A DNA stretch of 44,958 bases. Origin: Lingula anatina. Its lineage: Eukaryota; Brachiopoda; Lingulata; Lingulida; Lingulidae. The translations under genes were made by a program, and so were the position numbers. The stretch spans positions 9,423 through 54,380 of the forward strand of contig NW_019775820.1 of assembly GCF_001039355.2 (NCBI RefSeq), read 5' to 3'. The notes beneath the pieces are model-generated. The model was given only the letters and a program-made list of their open reading frames with translations. It did not search any database and was not told the origin of the DNA. Positions 12,051 to 33,611 of the stretch are shown here, piece by piece (the stretch's first letter is position 1; every line of letters begins with the position of its first letter).

Positions 12051-12782
12051 GGCGCGAGTGTGCATGGGACGTCTTGCTTAAATATTAAAATTAATTAATT
12101 CGCTCTTTGAAAAAAATCTCACCAATTTCCCCCGTCATTATATAGAGTGGAAAATGGAAAACACACAAGGAAACAGTCACGTTGTTCCTTATTATTAAAA
12201 ATAAATCAAAGAAGAGCAAAGGAACCAGGATAATCCGGATTTAAAAATATAAGAGGAGGGGGGAGGGGGTGAGACAACGAGGTGCCAACAATTGAATTTG
12301 CAGATATAAGTTTTCATATATCTGTTGAATCATTTAAATTCAATTAAATGTGTCTGAAATTGACACAAATTGGTCTACTTTATGTTGATTTTTTATACCC
12401 ATGCAAGTACTGGGGGATGTTTTAGCTAGTTGTTTCCCTGTGCTACTACTTCAGTAGGACTTTGAAGACGTGCGTCATTCGTTTCACTCAACCGCTTCCT
12501 CGGAGGTGAAAGATGAGCACTTAGATTTGAAAGCGCTCGACATGCTGTCGTTTCCCTAGCTGACTGTCCTTATCAAGATATTTGCACCTGCAGAATCTTT
12601 TATATGCGTTCGCACGTATCAGAAAGCGTAAAGAATTAAGAGTGCTAAGGTTCACTAGCGACAACTCTTTGTAAACGCATTTATTTTGAACGATATTTAT
12701 TTTGGTTTTGTTAACTTATGTTTAACGGCATAACTAAATTTCGGACTCTTTCGATGTATTGTTTCTTTTTTATGTATTTTTC

Positions 12783-12801
12783 GGGGGGGGGGGGGGGGGG
12801 G
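12783..12801. repeat. 19-base G homopolymer
   Basis: Pure G run. Open frames crossing it on both strands are compositional artefacts. Confidence 0.9.
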
Positions 12802-14073
12802 AGAGGGTTCAAATCCACAGACCATTAAACCAGCAGCATTACGGTTTCTCCCTAGGGTCAATAGTAAACTTATACCGCTTACCACGACAATACACAGTGC
12901 ATTTTCCCCATCAAAAATGTGTACGGAAAAATAGGATTTCCCAAAAATTAACTTGGTAAACAAACGTAACAATTTTTCCTGGCCTAACGCAGGGATTTTC
13001 GTGCTAAGGGGAAGGAAGTGGCAAATTGTTTGTTCTAAAAGAAGCCATGCTAGTCAACAGGTTTCTGGCTTGATAATAGTCTTTTCGCCTAGCAGCAACT
13101 CTAGGTACACTAGGAGAAAAATATAGATGCGTATAAACTGTAGTTTGAATTAATTCAGACCATGCTCTATTAACCTGCTGTTATTTGTTATCAAGTCTCA
13201 TGATACATTGAGGTCGGCTGAGGACAGCGGTACTTCAGTTAACTAGGTCAGACTTCCCCCATTCCATTACCAGGACAGTGAGGACAGCAGAAAGTGGGTC
13301 TGGAGACAGGGTCTATCATTCCATCCTTTTTTTCTTGCATATGGGCTTTGTGCTTCATGAACCCGCACTATTTCTATTGCCCACATCACTTTATGGCTTC
13401 ATAAGCAACTCACAGTCATTGTATAGAATATGAATTTTATGAGTTTTATTTTGAATCAAAAATTTTAAAAATCCCAATTATGCCTTATTTTACGAGCGTA
13501 CTCTAAATTGAGTTGTGAGATAAACAGAACTGTTGATCAAACAATAAATGCAGTTCTTGGAAGATCTTCAGCACAACAGTGTGTAATAGCATTCAAGGCA
13601 TAGTGTTCAAAATAGGAACAGTTGCTTATACAACTTAATATATTCAATCATAAACAAAATAATTTAAAGAATTTTTTAAAAATCCTCTTACACCTTTTCC
13701 GATAGAAATTTTAATCACACTAGAAATACCAAACTTTTGAGCCAGATTTTATGAATTATTCAAAGAAATACCAGAAAGGTATAATGTTTTATGATGAAAT
13801 ATAAAATTTTCTAGACAAGAGCATTTTCTTTTCCACAAATGACCCAAAGTCAAATTTTATACTATGCTTATTTTTTAACAAAAACAAGGCACGTGTCACC
13901 TTCTCATTCAAAATGCAGTGATAATACATAACATCATAAATAGTTAATACTTCAAACTGCAATAGAAACTGAATTATTTCTTTGTTGGGATCAAAAGTTT
14001 TGCCTTCCATGAATGTTCATCTTTGTGTTATTGAGGTAACCATTTAAGTGAGTTGAATGTCAGTAAAAACCAA

Positions 14074-22883
<8,810 letters not shown>

Positions 22884-23190
22884 CTGGATAAAAACATCAC
22901 TGAATGAGAATTCATTAAAACCTGACATTCAAAAACATTCAGAACAATCTTATAAAGCTGCAACATGACATATGCAACAATGCATTCTTTAAAAATATGT
23001 TGCTTTTGAAAAGTAATATGTTTATGTCCATTCATGAAGTTGACATGCATTATAGTTTGATGGGTCCATTACTCAAGAATCTTTAAGGCTAAACTGACAG
23101 TAATTTCAAGTAACTGTTGTTCAGATGTTCATTTTGTGCTGTCCCAAATGTGACAACACACAAAAAGGAGATACTGATAGGGACAAGAAA

Positions 23191-25693
23191 ACAAGGCAGC
23201 AAAGCTGTCAAATGTACAGACAAAAAACAGGAAATAACTATGCACACAATAGGCTACTGTCAATTTTGATGCAAAATTTTAATGATTGAATCTGACAAAC
23301 TGCAATGATATGAATTTATTTCCATTTTTGAAACTTTATTACACAATACATGATAACAAGTTTACCATCATTTTTACATAATCAACTAATAATGTTGTAA
23401 AGATGGAGGAAATGCCAAACAAAACCTGAACTCAACCTGCGTTTTAGCAGGAATGACCACTCCTGTGAGTTTCATGACAATTGGCCCATCTGTTTTTCTT
23501 ATATTGTATTTACTGTGTTGCATATATGCTGAAAAGTGAAGAAAAAAGCATAACTACTAAAACAGTGGCCCGATCATGCCGATTTTGGAACTTGACCTGC
23601 GTTATAATAAGANCCAATTTCTTCCATTCTGAGATTCTGAACAAAGTGAATGATTGAATCTAACAAACTGCAATGATATGAGTTTATTTCCATTTTTGAA
23701 ACTTTATTACATAATACACGATAACAAGTTTACCATCATTTTTACAAAATCAACTAACAATGTTGTAAAGATGCAGGAAATGTCAAACAAACACTTTAAC
23801 GTATCTTATTCATTAAATAATGAAACTGTTAACATGCCTAAGAATTGAATCTGATGAAATGTGAAAAAACAGCATTACTTCTAAAATAATGGCCCGATTA
23901 TGCAGATTTTTGAACTCAACCTGCCTTTTAGCAGGACTGACCACTCCTGTGAGTTAAATGACAATTGGCCTATCTGTTTTTCTTATATTGTGTTTACAGT
24001 GTTGCATATATGCTGAAAAGTGAAAAAACGGCATAACTTCTACAATAATGGCCCAATCATGCTGATTTTCGAACTTGACCTGCATTTTATGAATATTCAT
24101 CAGCTCTGTAAATATAAAGCCAAAAAGTAAAACTGCCCTCCACTTATCGTGTTTACAATGAAAGTGCACGGTGCCGGCGACGACGGCGATGACAGACGCA
24201 GGTGATGGCAATATGTACAGACACATATTTACATAAAAAAGCATAACTACTAAAACAGTGGCCCGATCATGCCGATTTTCGAACCTGACCTGCGTTATAA
24301 TAAGATCGATTACTCCTGTGAGTTTCATGACAACAGGCCTATCAGTTTTCCTTGAAATATGTTTACAGTGTTGCATATATGCTGAAAAGTTAAAAAACAG
24401 CATAACTTCCCTTAAAATGGCCCGATCATGCTGATTTTCGAACTTGACCTGTGTTTTATGAATATTCATCAGCTCTGTAAATATACAGCCAAAAAGTAAA
24501 ACTGCCTTCCACTTATCATGTTTACAATGAAAGTGCACGGTGCCAGCGCCGGCGACAGTGACGGCGACGACGGAGATACAGGTCATGGCAATATGTACAG
24601 ACACATCTGTACATATTTACTGTACTGTTTGAGAACAGTAAGTGACATTGTTTTTCTTAAATGGTCATCATGGGAGCAGTGCCCAAAATAGGTTTTTTCA
24701 AATTTTGATGCAAAATTACATAATGTTTAACAGCATAATGACCATCAATTTTAACAATAAAATATTAGTATCATGGATATTCAGAAAATGTGACTAGCAA
24801 AGGTCTTCAGGCCCATGGAACTTCAAAGTCACAACTTGAAAATGCCAGAATGTAAACAAGACAGCACTGTTCTGAAATGTTTTTTTTTCTATTTTTAACA
24901 ATTTTTTTAACATAAAACAAAATTAACAGGTTACTGCCATCTTTATATGATCAACTAAGAAAATTGATGAGATGGGAAAAATATAAATACAACAGTGTTA
25001 AATGTCCAATTTCCACCATTCTGAGATTCTAAACATAGTGAATGATTGCATCTGACAAACTGCAATGATATGAGTTTATTTCCATTTTTGAAACTTTATT
25101 ACACAATACATGATAACAAGTTTACCATCAGTTTTACATAATCAACTAATAATGTTGTAAAGATACAGGAAATGTCAACCAAACACTTTTGCGTATCTTA
25201 TTAGTTCAATAATGAGACTGTTAACATGCCTAAGAATTGAATCTGAGGAAATGTGAAAAATCAGCATAACTTCTAAAATAATGCCCCGATTACGCTGATT
25301 TTCGAACTCAACCTGCGTTTTAGTAAGATTGACCACTCCTGTGAGTTAAATGACAATTGGCATATCTATTTTTCTTATATTGTGTTTACAGTGTTGCATA
25401 TATGCTGAAAAATGAAAAAACAGCATAACTACTAAAATAGTGGCCCAATCATGCCGATTTTCGAACTTGACCTGCGTTTTAGTAAGATTGATTACTCCTG
25501 TGAGTTTCATGACAACAGGCCTAACGGTTTTCCTTAAAATGGGTTTACAGGGTTGCATATATGCTGAAAAGTGAAAAAACAGCATAACTTCTACAATAAT
25601 GGCCCGATCATGCTGATTTTCGAACTTGACCTGTGTTTTATGAATATTCATCAGCTCTGTAAATATAAAGACATCTGTGTCTGTACATAAAAA
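23191..25693. repeat. Repeat-rich tract between the INO80 and PARP14-like fragments
   Basis: Several related units are interleaved. A ~145-bp unit occurs at 23281, 23649 and 25041. A ~165-bp unit with ACTCCTGTGAGTT and GCATATATGCTGAAAA occurs near 23440, 23925, 24290, 25320 and 25485. GC-rich cggcga-type microsatellites occur near 24160 and 24540, followed by full or partial tgtacagacaca ends. The N at 23613 is inside it with repeat units on both sides. Open frames of 167-216 codons here are repeat-derived and contain near-copies of each other. Between 22884 and 23190 I see only INO80 intron sequence. Confidence 0.85.
23613..23613. other. Single N at the junction of two truncated genes
   Basis: To the left lies an INO80 gene without its 5' half; to the right, on the same strand, a PARP14-like gene without its 3' end. 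Both flanks of the N are copies of the same repeat, so a false contig join is the simplest reading. Confidence 0.8.
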
Positions 25694-25743
25694 TTGCCTG
25701 GCTAATAAATTCAGACTTGCAAGCAATAACAAACAGAAAATAC

Positions 25744-25873
25744 CATTCGCTTTCCGTCTAGAAGTTGAATGTCCACTTCGCTCAGAGGAAATATCTTCGT
25801 TGCTCTCTTTTCCGCGTCTTCTGGGCTTACGTCCTCTTCCTCTCTTCAACTGTCTGATCTCATCCTCAAAAGC
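25744..25873 (-). other. Basic linker exon after the second macrodomain
   Basis: 43 codons, AFEDEIRQLKRGRGRKPRRR then a serine/glutamate-rich part, ending at a plausible donor AATG|gtattt. The RGRGRKPRRR cluster resembles a nuclear localisation signal. This is the last exon recognised before the gene is lost in repeats. Confidence 0.65.
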
Positions 25874-28800
25874 CTACCAGTAATTAAAAGAGGATTCATT
25901 AAAACAGTGTTAGGGAAAACATCTTTAACTCCTACCACAAGCTAGAGGGACACCAAAATGGTTTTTCATGATCAGCTTAGTGTAAAGAAATCTACAATTT
26001 AACAGTAGCAACTTACAGCAACGGTGGCATGATCTTTATCATACACCACAAGACGCACTTCTCTGAGAGTTGTTTCTGGTTTACTTGTGCTAAAATTGGC
26101 TATTTCTTCGTACATCGCTCTTGCCACAACATCTTTTGGGAAGCCTAAGTTGCCAGTGCCAATCGCTGGTATGGCGATTGAAGTGTAGTTGCCTTTATCG
26201 GCAGTAAAAAGGCATGTCTTCACCAATTTACGAAGACACTAGAAGAAGACATATCGTGAAATGTATCTGGTCATTGGTAGGAAAGCGCATCCTAATAAAA
26301 AATGACTCACCATCGCATTATACGTTGTAAGCTTTGATTATTAAAAAAACAGAAATATTACATGAAAAATCAAAGCGACACCCATTTATGCTATGCCTTT
26401 TAAATTCATTTAATTTAGCCCATTTTTTAAGTATTGTTAAAAATTTACAACACTATAGTACTGAAACGACCATAAACGTATGGTTAATCAAGGGATCGAA
26501 TACATCATGGGGATATTTTCGTTTAGTGTATGAATTGGAAAACTATGGATAAAACACCATACTTTAAAGAGTGGTGATTTAACTGACCTCCTCTGAGCCA
26601 GATGAACTCCAATTCAGACAGCTTCCATGAAACACGCGTTTGCACTTCAAATTACCGCCAGAAGTTTCAACAATGTCGCCAAACTGAAGTCCATTTGGTG
26701 CCTGCTGATCACATTCGACCTGCAAAACGTTTCCCCCAGCGGACAGCAAAGACTTCGATACAGCACCGTTCGCCAACTTCAGATCCCTGCTAGTAGTGTT
26801 CACAATGATATCTGCCTGTAATGTTATGTTTAATATAGGCTATGAAAGTATATGAAAGTCGTCATAAGATTTAAATTCATATAAGTCATTCAGGTACATG
26901 TACTTGAAACATTGTACCACAGTGTTTATGCTCACAGAATAACTTCTCAAGCGTACACATACCATTTCCTGTGCAAGAACTGCCTTTCTGAGTGAAACCA
27001 GAAGTCTCTCCCTTGTGTTCATAGTCAGGGGATCAGTAGTGGGTAAGTATGAACTACAGGACTCTGTCTCCAGACCTGGCATTTACGTAGGTATTATGTA
27101 GTAAGTTGTAATTAGACACAAAACAACAAACAAACAAACTCTCTTACAGACCTACAAAATGTTTTCCTCAATTACTTTACAAAACGCACAATTACTTTGA
27201 AAATGTGCGGAGAAGGTTTAAAAGAGACTTTGGAAAATCTAAATCCCATTAATGAAAGTGGACATCTACATTCACATTTACCACATTGTGCACATTTCAA
27301 AATTACTATTACTTTAGTGAATGAAAATGCCAAGATGTTCTACAGACTAAAATTGGTAAAAATCATAGGTAAAGATCAAGATGAATATAATGATACGCTC
27401 CCATGCCCCTAAAGAAAAGGCAAATGAAATCTCGTTCGGATACTGGGTGGGGGAAAATGTTAGGGGCTGAAGCAAGAATTAAAAAGATCATTTCAGTACA
27501 AATTGACTTATTGTTGTTCACTATCTGAAGAGTTTTTATTTTTTAGGAAATTTGATAAATATGAAGGTTATATTCAAAATTGTTGTATAATAGTATATTT
27601 TGTTATTAACACAAAAGGCCCATTCTTTAGATCAGTTAATTGGTTAAGACGGACAGGTTGCCTACCAGTAAATTGTGAGTGCTCTCCTGCTCCTACTGAT
27701 GCTGAGACTCTGCCATACCCACCATCGTAGCTTGCTCCCTCATCTGTTCTAGAACTGCCAGTCGGAAAAATTCCGTGTAGAGCTCGCTGAAATGCCGTAA
27801 GTACACGTTCCTCCAGTGACACAATTCGAACCTCTGTTATAGATGTTGAGGAGTTCTTAAAAAAGTCCCTTATAGCTTCAAGAATAACTTCTGAGCATTT
27901 ATCAATTGGGAATCGATAGACTCCAGCACTAAGTGCTGGAAAAGAGATGGCTTTGAATTTCATTTTTGTTGCTTCATCCAGACAGTTGTACACTGCCTCA
28001 TATAGAAGGTTCTCTTCATTATTATTTCCTCCACGCCACACTGGACCGACAGCATGCAGGATTTTCTTGCAGGGCAGTTTGCCTGCCGAAGAGGCGAAGA
28101 CTTGTCCATCAAGAAGGGCTCCGTGCTTCCCGGTATAGGCAGAGCATTCATCTTGGATACTTTGGCCACCTAAGGATATTTATTTTATTAATCTATTTAT
28201 TATTTATAAAAGATTGATATGAATAAAAACAAAATTTGTGTTCGTAAATTTTGATACTTCCGTTTAAGGTATATATAAGAAAATGTTATCACTGAATACT
28301 ACAAAGAGGCTGTGCATGACAATATTGAAACACAAAAATAGTTTGACTGGCAGACGTTTACCACTTCATGATAGACATGTCTCACCTGCGTCCACGATTG
28401 CTTTGGCTAAACCTCCAATGTGGGCCATGTCTCTGTTTGCTGCATTAACTATTACATCCACATGTTGCTGCGTAAGATCATCTCTATGAATGGCCACTAC
28501 ACAATTATCTGGTGTCTTAATGTGAGCCACTACTTTCTGGTTTATGTCTGAACTGTCAACGATCACAAAGTCACCATCCTCCTCGGCTGGCCCAGAACTC
28601 GACGGGACATCAATTGTACAGTCGTGTTTTGTTTCCACGTTTTCTAGAAAGTCCTTTCCTCGTTGGGAGAGTATATACTTTGGCATCCCCGGTTTATTTA
28701 TTTCTTTAATTTCAGACTCGATTTTCAGGCAAAGGTCGCGTAGTTTTCGAGTTGTGGCGATGATTCCGGGTTGATTCCCTTGTACAAGAAATCCGCTGCT

Positions 28801-31547
28801 CTTTCCGGACTTTCCCCATTTTATTTTCACTTGGTTTTCCGCATTTTCCTTCTCAATCTCTCTTAATCTTTTTAACCTTCGCTCTACAAGGAATGTAACT
28901 TTTCCTCTTTCCATTTTCATAAATTCTTCAACCACTGTGTTGAAGGTAAGGAAATCAGAAACACATTCTAGGACGTTGCCAGATACACTTTTCACAGCCA
29001 CAATAGTTACGGAACTATTGTCTGCTTTGGGTATAATTCTACACAACCCAGGATACAACTTTTCTTGCTGATCAACTGTTGCGTGCCACTTTTCTGTGTT
29101 CAAAATCCCCTGGCTACCATCTTTGATTGAAACCGGGGTTTCAATTATGTTTTGCTTGATGATCTGACAAGCATGAGTGATCTCGTCTTGCTTTGTTGCA
29201 TGTACTGAAACCTCATCACTTCCGACAACCCACACTGCATCCAAACTTTCCCGGCGGAACAGATCCACAAGATGTTCTCGGCATTCTTTGGTTCCCATTA
29301 ACAGCATAGACGCTGGAGGCAACTTGAAGGTCTGGTGTAGTAGGGCGTTTATTCTTTCATAAACATCTATCATAGCTTTGTTTACGTCATCTGGCATGCC
29401 TTTTAGATGAAGCATCCTACTATCCTGATCAATACTGATGTTCATATCGGGGAACATCTGTTTAGCAATCTTTTTGTACTGTATTGCCAATAGGTACCGA
29501 AGTTGAAACAGCTTCAGAGTTTTCTTTTCCTTCACAACCAATGCATCTCGTCGCATTTGCTCATCAAGTTGTTTCTGTATCTGTGTAATTTTCTGAATCA
29601 CCTCATTGGCTATACCTGCCTCCCCCATCACTCGTATGACACAGGTCTGGTCTTCAGTTTGCAGACGATAATTGTCGTTTTCTGGATTCGGTAGCAATGA
29701 GAGAGCTTGGTTGGTTTTCTCCCATATTGCCTGAAGAGTGGAAAACTCTTTGTACACAAACTCTTCCTTGAAAACCTTATTCATAACTTCCCTCACATTC
29801 CTTTCCCATGTTTCTGCAGCTTCTCTATAATTTGGAGACTGTTGAGATAGCGCACAGGTGACACTGGGCATTGATGCTGGATTCTGAGGCCATTGTATGC
29901 GGGCACTCACATCAGCAAACGCTTGTTCAGCCGCAGAACGATGTCTTTTAATGCCTTTGATGAACTCTACCAATCCGTATTCAACATTTTCCAATTGAAT
30001 TGGTTTGGGTAGAGGTAAATAGGGTTTGCTCGGGTCATGTCCAGGGGGAAGAATCCCAAGGCACTCATGGTATATGGATACCTTTACATGGGTCTTGTTC
30101 AATATGTGCTTCTTTTTTAAAACTCTGTCTACAACTGAAACACAAGCACAAACACTCCTTGATACAATAATTGCGGATCACAAAGAGGGATTATCATCAA
30201 ACACATTTAGAAAAAATTGATATGAAATTGTCAAATTTTCACCTCTTTTAAATAAAGAAAAAACCCTTACCTTCTGGGTTATCAAAAGTCACGATGGCGG
30301 AGGCTGAATCTGAAGCCATATGAACCACACTGACTCCACCACCACCACTTTTCTTCTCGTTCTCAAAATAATTCTCGAGCGCATCCTCTGTGATATTTTG
30401 AGGAAGTTTGTGAACCTGGATACTAGTTGTAAGGGGAACTCTTTCCACGACAAGATTACTTCCTTCAAGTTTCTTTTTCGAGCAATTGGCTTTAAAGTTA
30501 TCAAAGTCTGAAATGAAAAAGAATGTCCCTGAACGTAGACAATATATTACTATTTACATTGTTAGTAGTACAATTGTCACACATTCACCATTCTGGTTAA
30601 CATTTGTTTTACATGAAACGATAACGTAAAACATGAACCACACACTTCACTTTATTAAACAATTAATCAGGTTTAAGGTTTAAATGGACTTTTCTAAAAA
30701 ATACATCAGGTACCTGTTATTGGTTCACTTAATGCAACTAGGACAGTCCCAGGGATAGCCCCAAAAGTAATGTTCTCAACACTGTAGCTGGTTTTTGCCT
30801 CGATGAAATTTTCTAGGAGGTCTGTTGTTACATTTACGCCCACCTTCTTGAAACAGACCTTCTGCAAGTCATATGTGACAGGAGGAGGGGGCTGAACTGC
30901 TGCTATGTCTAGACTACTTTTATCTAATGTCAGTCCAGTCTGTTCCCACTTCTGTAATATCCTGTTCACAACTAGTAATTAAACATTTTTTAATTATCAT
31001 AATTTTAGAAAGAACTCAATGTTTTCAATAAATTATACATATGAAAATAAAAAATCTGCTAACCAAAGGCTAATCTCCTTAATTAGGACTTAATTGAACT
31101 GACCACGAATATTTATGGTGTACTGAGCTTTATATATGATATAATCGATGTACTGCATAAAACCAAGAACCATCTAGCTAGTGTGCACTGGCTTGAGAAA
31201 AACCTTCGCAAAAAGAGAACTAAATTCGGTTGTAAAATAGCTCACCTTCAGGATCCGGAAATGTTATCAGGGCCTCAGTTTTATCTTCATTCATTGTTAT
31301 ATTCTGAACGGGACCACCACCTGAACGTTTTCTGTTCTCAAAGAAAAGTGTCAAGCTCTCAGTCGTGCTCTCTTGGTGAAAACCATGTACTCTGATGGTG
31401 TCAAGTTTAGGTGTTTCCACTTGGTTGTCTTCACTTCCTTTTGCAGATAATAAAAAGGTAAGTTTAAAATGTATAATAAGATATAGCATTTTTGTATTTG
31501 TTCATTGTTTTACAAACTTCCACTGAATAACAGCCTCCCCCCCCCCC

Positions 31548-31592
<45 letters not shown>

Positions 31593-33610
31593 AATTGAAT
31601 ATTCTTTTGGACAATTTTCCCCTTACTTGTCCCTCCTATAGCTGAAGGAGCACTCTTTTCACAGGGCCATTCCACGTGGAGCCTGTTTCCATCTAGTATC
31701 GTCCCAGGAGACTCCCCGTGCTGAATGACACGTGCAGCAACTGAACATGAAAAAACTTACATTATTTACGTCCTTAACAGAAGGTGCAGGTGCCAAAATG
31801 GCTAAAAGTTAGAGGGTCGGGATATTATTATTTATCTATGTAGAAATTCATCCCAACAGGAATCATAAGCACACACAGAAATGTCAGTATTTAACCTTAA
31901 TTTTGTTTGAAACAAAAACAAACTTTCAAGGAGAATCAACTTATCAAACCCTTAATCCCTCAAAATATTGATATATATGGCGCTCTTGCAACGCCCCTAA
32001 TGTTATTTATCTTATTCATGTAAAGTCAGTTATTTACTTAATGCTCAAAACAATAGTTGTGTTTTTTTTTTCAAAAACTAGTCTTGCCATTTGTATATTA
32101 ATCTATCATTTACAGTAATTTTTCATTTGTCATTAAATAAAGAGCAGTCTAGCATAATACATGTAATTAATCATTTAATAACCTGTTCCTTCACTATTTA
32201 ACTTATTTATCCCAGTCAAAAAAGGAAAAGCAAAAAATACCTTCATGGTCTTTATAGGTAATAACAGCAACACCAGATGCTCTATCAATGTTGATGTCCT
32301 CAATCTCACCGCCACCACTGCGTTTTTTACTTTCAAACAACATCTCTAAGCTGTCATCTGAGGTGTTTTGATGAAAGCCGCGAATTTCTACGGACCTGAC
32401 TGGTTCTGGTGGTGTCAGCCTGCATATGGTCAGTGTGGCTCCTTCAAGTTTGAGGAGACCTCTTTCTAATACTCTGTCAGCAACTGAAAAGACATCCAAG
32501 AATATACTTAACAGCAAGGGCATTGGTGGTGACTCACTTTGTTTTTTATATGTTTAGGAATAAGCACTATCTATATACAACAATAAATTCATTGTCAAGC
32601 TCACATTATATATGGAACCAAAATTTTTCAGTTATGAACATAAATAAATTATTCTCGTATTACTTAAAACCCATTAATTAAAGCAGCATTTGATCAGCAT
32701 TAACCTTCTGGATCTACAAAGGTGATTGTCACATCTTCTGTCAAGGGATTCCTTTCCAATTTTGCAATTTCACCACCTCCAGATTTCCGTTTGTTTTCAA
32801 AAAACAACTCGATTGTGTCATCAGATGTTGTCTGATGTATTCCATGAACCACTATTGCATTGATAACCATGCTATCTTCCTGCATTATGTTGCCAGCTGT
32901 GTCATCTGCTTTATCTGGCTGGGGCCGACAGACACGTATTGGTGCACCCTCGAGAATCAGGTTTTCTTGGGCTAGGACACGTTCGGCAACTAAGTGGAAA
33001 TTTTTTAAGGATTGAACAGAGGTTGTAGGTTATTTACATTAACAAGGGTGGCATTTTACACCTGATATAACATAGCATTTATGGCATAGTTACTTCTTAC
33101 CAAAATGCAATGAAACAATTTTCTTAGGGAAAAATTTACCCTAAGCGGAATTGAAAGTAATTCTCACCAAACCATTACTTACTTTTGGAATCTGCATAAG
33201 TAATTTTGATAACGCCTGTAGTAGCATCCCTTTCCATGTGCTCAATATCTCCGCCACCTGATTTTCGTTCATTTTCGAAAAACATTTCAGCGGTGTCTGT
33301 GGATGTCTCCTGTTTGACACCGTGGACTTCGACAATGTGAGAAAGCTCTTCTTTTTGCTGGGGCTTAGGCATGCATACTTGTAGCTGGGCACCCTCAAAG
33401 AGAATGTCCCTCTTTCCAAGAACACGTGAAGCAACTAAAATGGTCATTAAATATAAAGCTAGTGATTTTTCTAAACAATTAACGTTTTTAAAGTAAAAAA
33501 ACTTTAAATGTGACTTTCTGAAAATTGTTAAAACAAGTTGCACTTACCAGATGGGTCACAGAAAGTGATCCAGACAACGCCCTTTTCCAGGTTTCTCTCT
33601 AGCCGCTGTA
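25744..33610 (-). CDS. PARP14-like protein: RRM-like array, KH-like region, two macrodomains (both ends missing)
   Basis: Exons in coding order: 33610-33548 (partial), 33434-33183, 32989-32705, 32483-32241, 31740-31627, 31437-31246, 30971-30714, 30507-30271, 30134-28386, 28169-27666, 27075-26963, 26815-26588, 26238-26017, 25873-25744; about 1528 residues, all in phase. In PARP14-type proteins RRM-like, KH-like and macrodomains precede a WWE domain and an ADP-ribosyltransferase domain; they act in the nucleus and cytosol in interferon-type and stress responses. Here the RRM-like repeats carry a KSGGG motif as in PARP14, PARP10 and DTX3L. No WWE or catalytic exon is found downstream: after 25744 comes repeat sequence and the N at 23613. 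The 5' end is cut inside an exon by the N at 33611. Other macrodomain multi-domain proteins are possible, but the order RRM-KH-macro argues for PARP14. Transferase activity cannot be judged. Confidence 0.85.
26017..27075 (-). other. Macrodomain 2 of the PARP14-like protein
   Basis: Four exons contribute (27075-26963, 26815-26588, 26238-26017 and the preceding linker). Strand 1 is LLVSLRKAVLAQ, then ADIIVNTTSRDL where active macrodomains have the NAAN motif, SGGNLKCKRVFHGSC, and the phosphate loop IPAIGTGNLGFPKDVVA. Loss of the NAAN asparagine and of the GGG stretch suggests an ADP-ribose reader rather than a hydrolase; that is inference. Confidence 0.8.
27750..28540 (-). other. Macrodomain 1 of the PARP14-like protein
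   Basis: Begins in the large exon with CVVAIHRDDLTQQ and IVNAANRDMAHIGGLAKAI, the canonical ADP-ribose-binding NAAN...GGLA motif, then crosses the phase-1 intron into exon 28169-27666 (SSAGKLPCKKILHAVGPVW and FPALSAGVYRFP). Boundaries are approximate. The conserved Asn and loop 2 glycines fit ADP-ribose binding, and possibly hydrolysis as reported for some family members. Confidence 0.85.
28386..30134 (-). other. Large exon with KH-like region of the PARP14-like protein
   Basis: A single 1749-bp exon, by far the largest in the window, encodes the middle of the protein: helical segments alternate with short strands, as in the KH-like repeats predicted between the RRMs and macrodomains of PARP14. 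Recognisable pieces are FPDMNISIDQDSRMLHLKG and WGKSGKSSGFLVQG. Domain limits cannot be set by eye. It ends just inside macrodomain 1. Confidence 0.7.
30271..33610 (-). other. Tandem RRM-like units of the PARP14-like protein
   Basis: About seven units, mostly one exon per unit, every one starting and ending in phase 1. Each begins with a V-x-x-R-V-L segment and an L-x-G strand, then x-V-x-G-x-x-Q-x-T-S/T and FFENxRKSGGGxI, and ends near DPE. Exons 33610, 33434, 32989, 32483 and 30507 are single-exon units (the first is partial). One unit is split over 31740-31627 and 31437-31246. The unit at 30971-30714 has lost KSGGG. The symmetric phase explains easy duplication by whole-exon copying. Confidence 0.8.
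31536..31592. repeat. Compound microsatellite (C)n(AT)n(AC)n(AT)n
   Basis: A C run, then TA, CA and TA dinucleotide tracts, in the intron inside a split RRM-like unit. Confidence 0.9.
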
Positions 33611-33611
33611 N
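33611..33611. other. Single N that cuts an RRM-like exon
   Basis: The coding frame of the PARP14-like gene is open up to 33610; immediately beyond the N begins a copy of the dispersed repeat and then the 3' end of a different gene. A contig join inside an exon. Confidence 0.8.

Larger units (their letters stand above)
11811..14073. other. Intergenic region between the ChaC-type gene and INO80
   Basis: About 2.2 kb with no exon I can support on either strand. It contains a (TG)n run (12030-12050) and a 19-base G run (12783-12801). TTTATT at 13445-13450 is an AATAAA on the minus strand and could be a distant INO80 poly(A) signal, about 620 bases after its stop codon. Confidence 0.5.

Noticed and set aside
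12697-12972. Open frames on both strands across the G run at 12783
   Set aside because: Polyglycine/polyproline from a homopolymer, no other support.
23954-25849. Open frames of 216 and 167 codons with internal repeats (HFSAYMQHCKH type)
   Set aside because: They are translations of the dispersed repeat units; the first part of the second one is the real basic linker exon 25873-25744.
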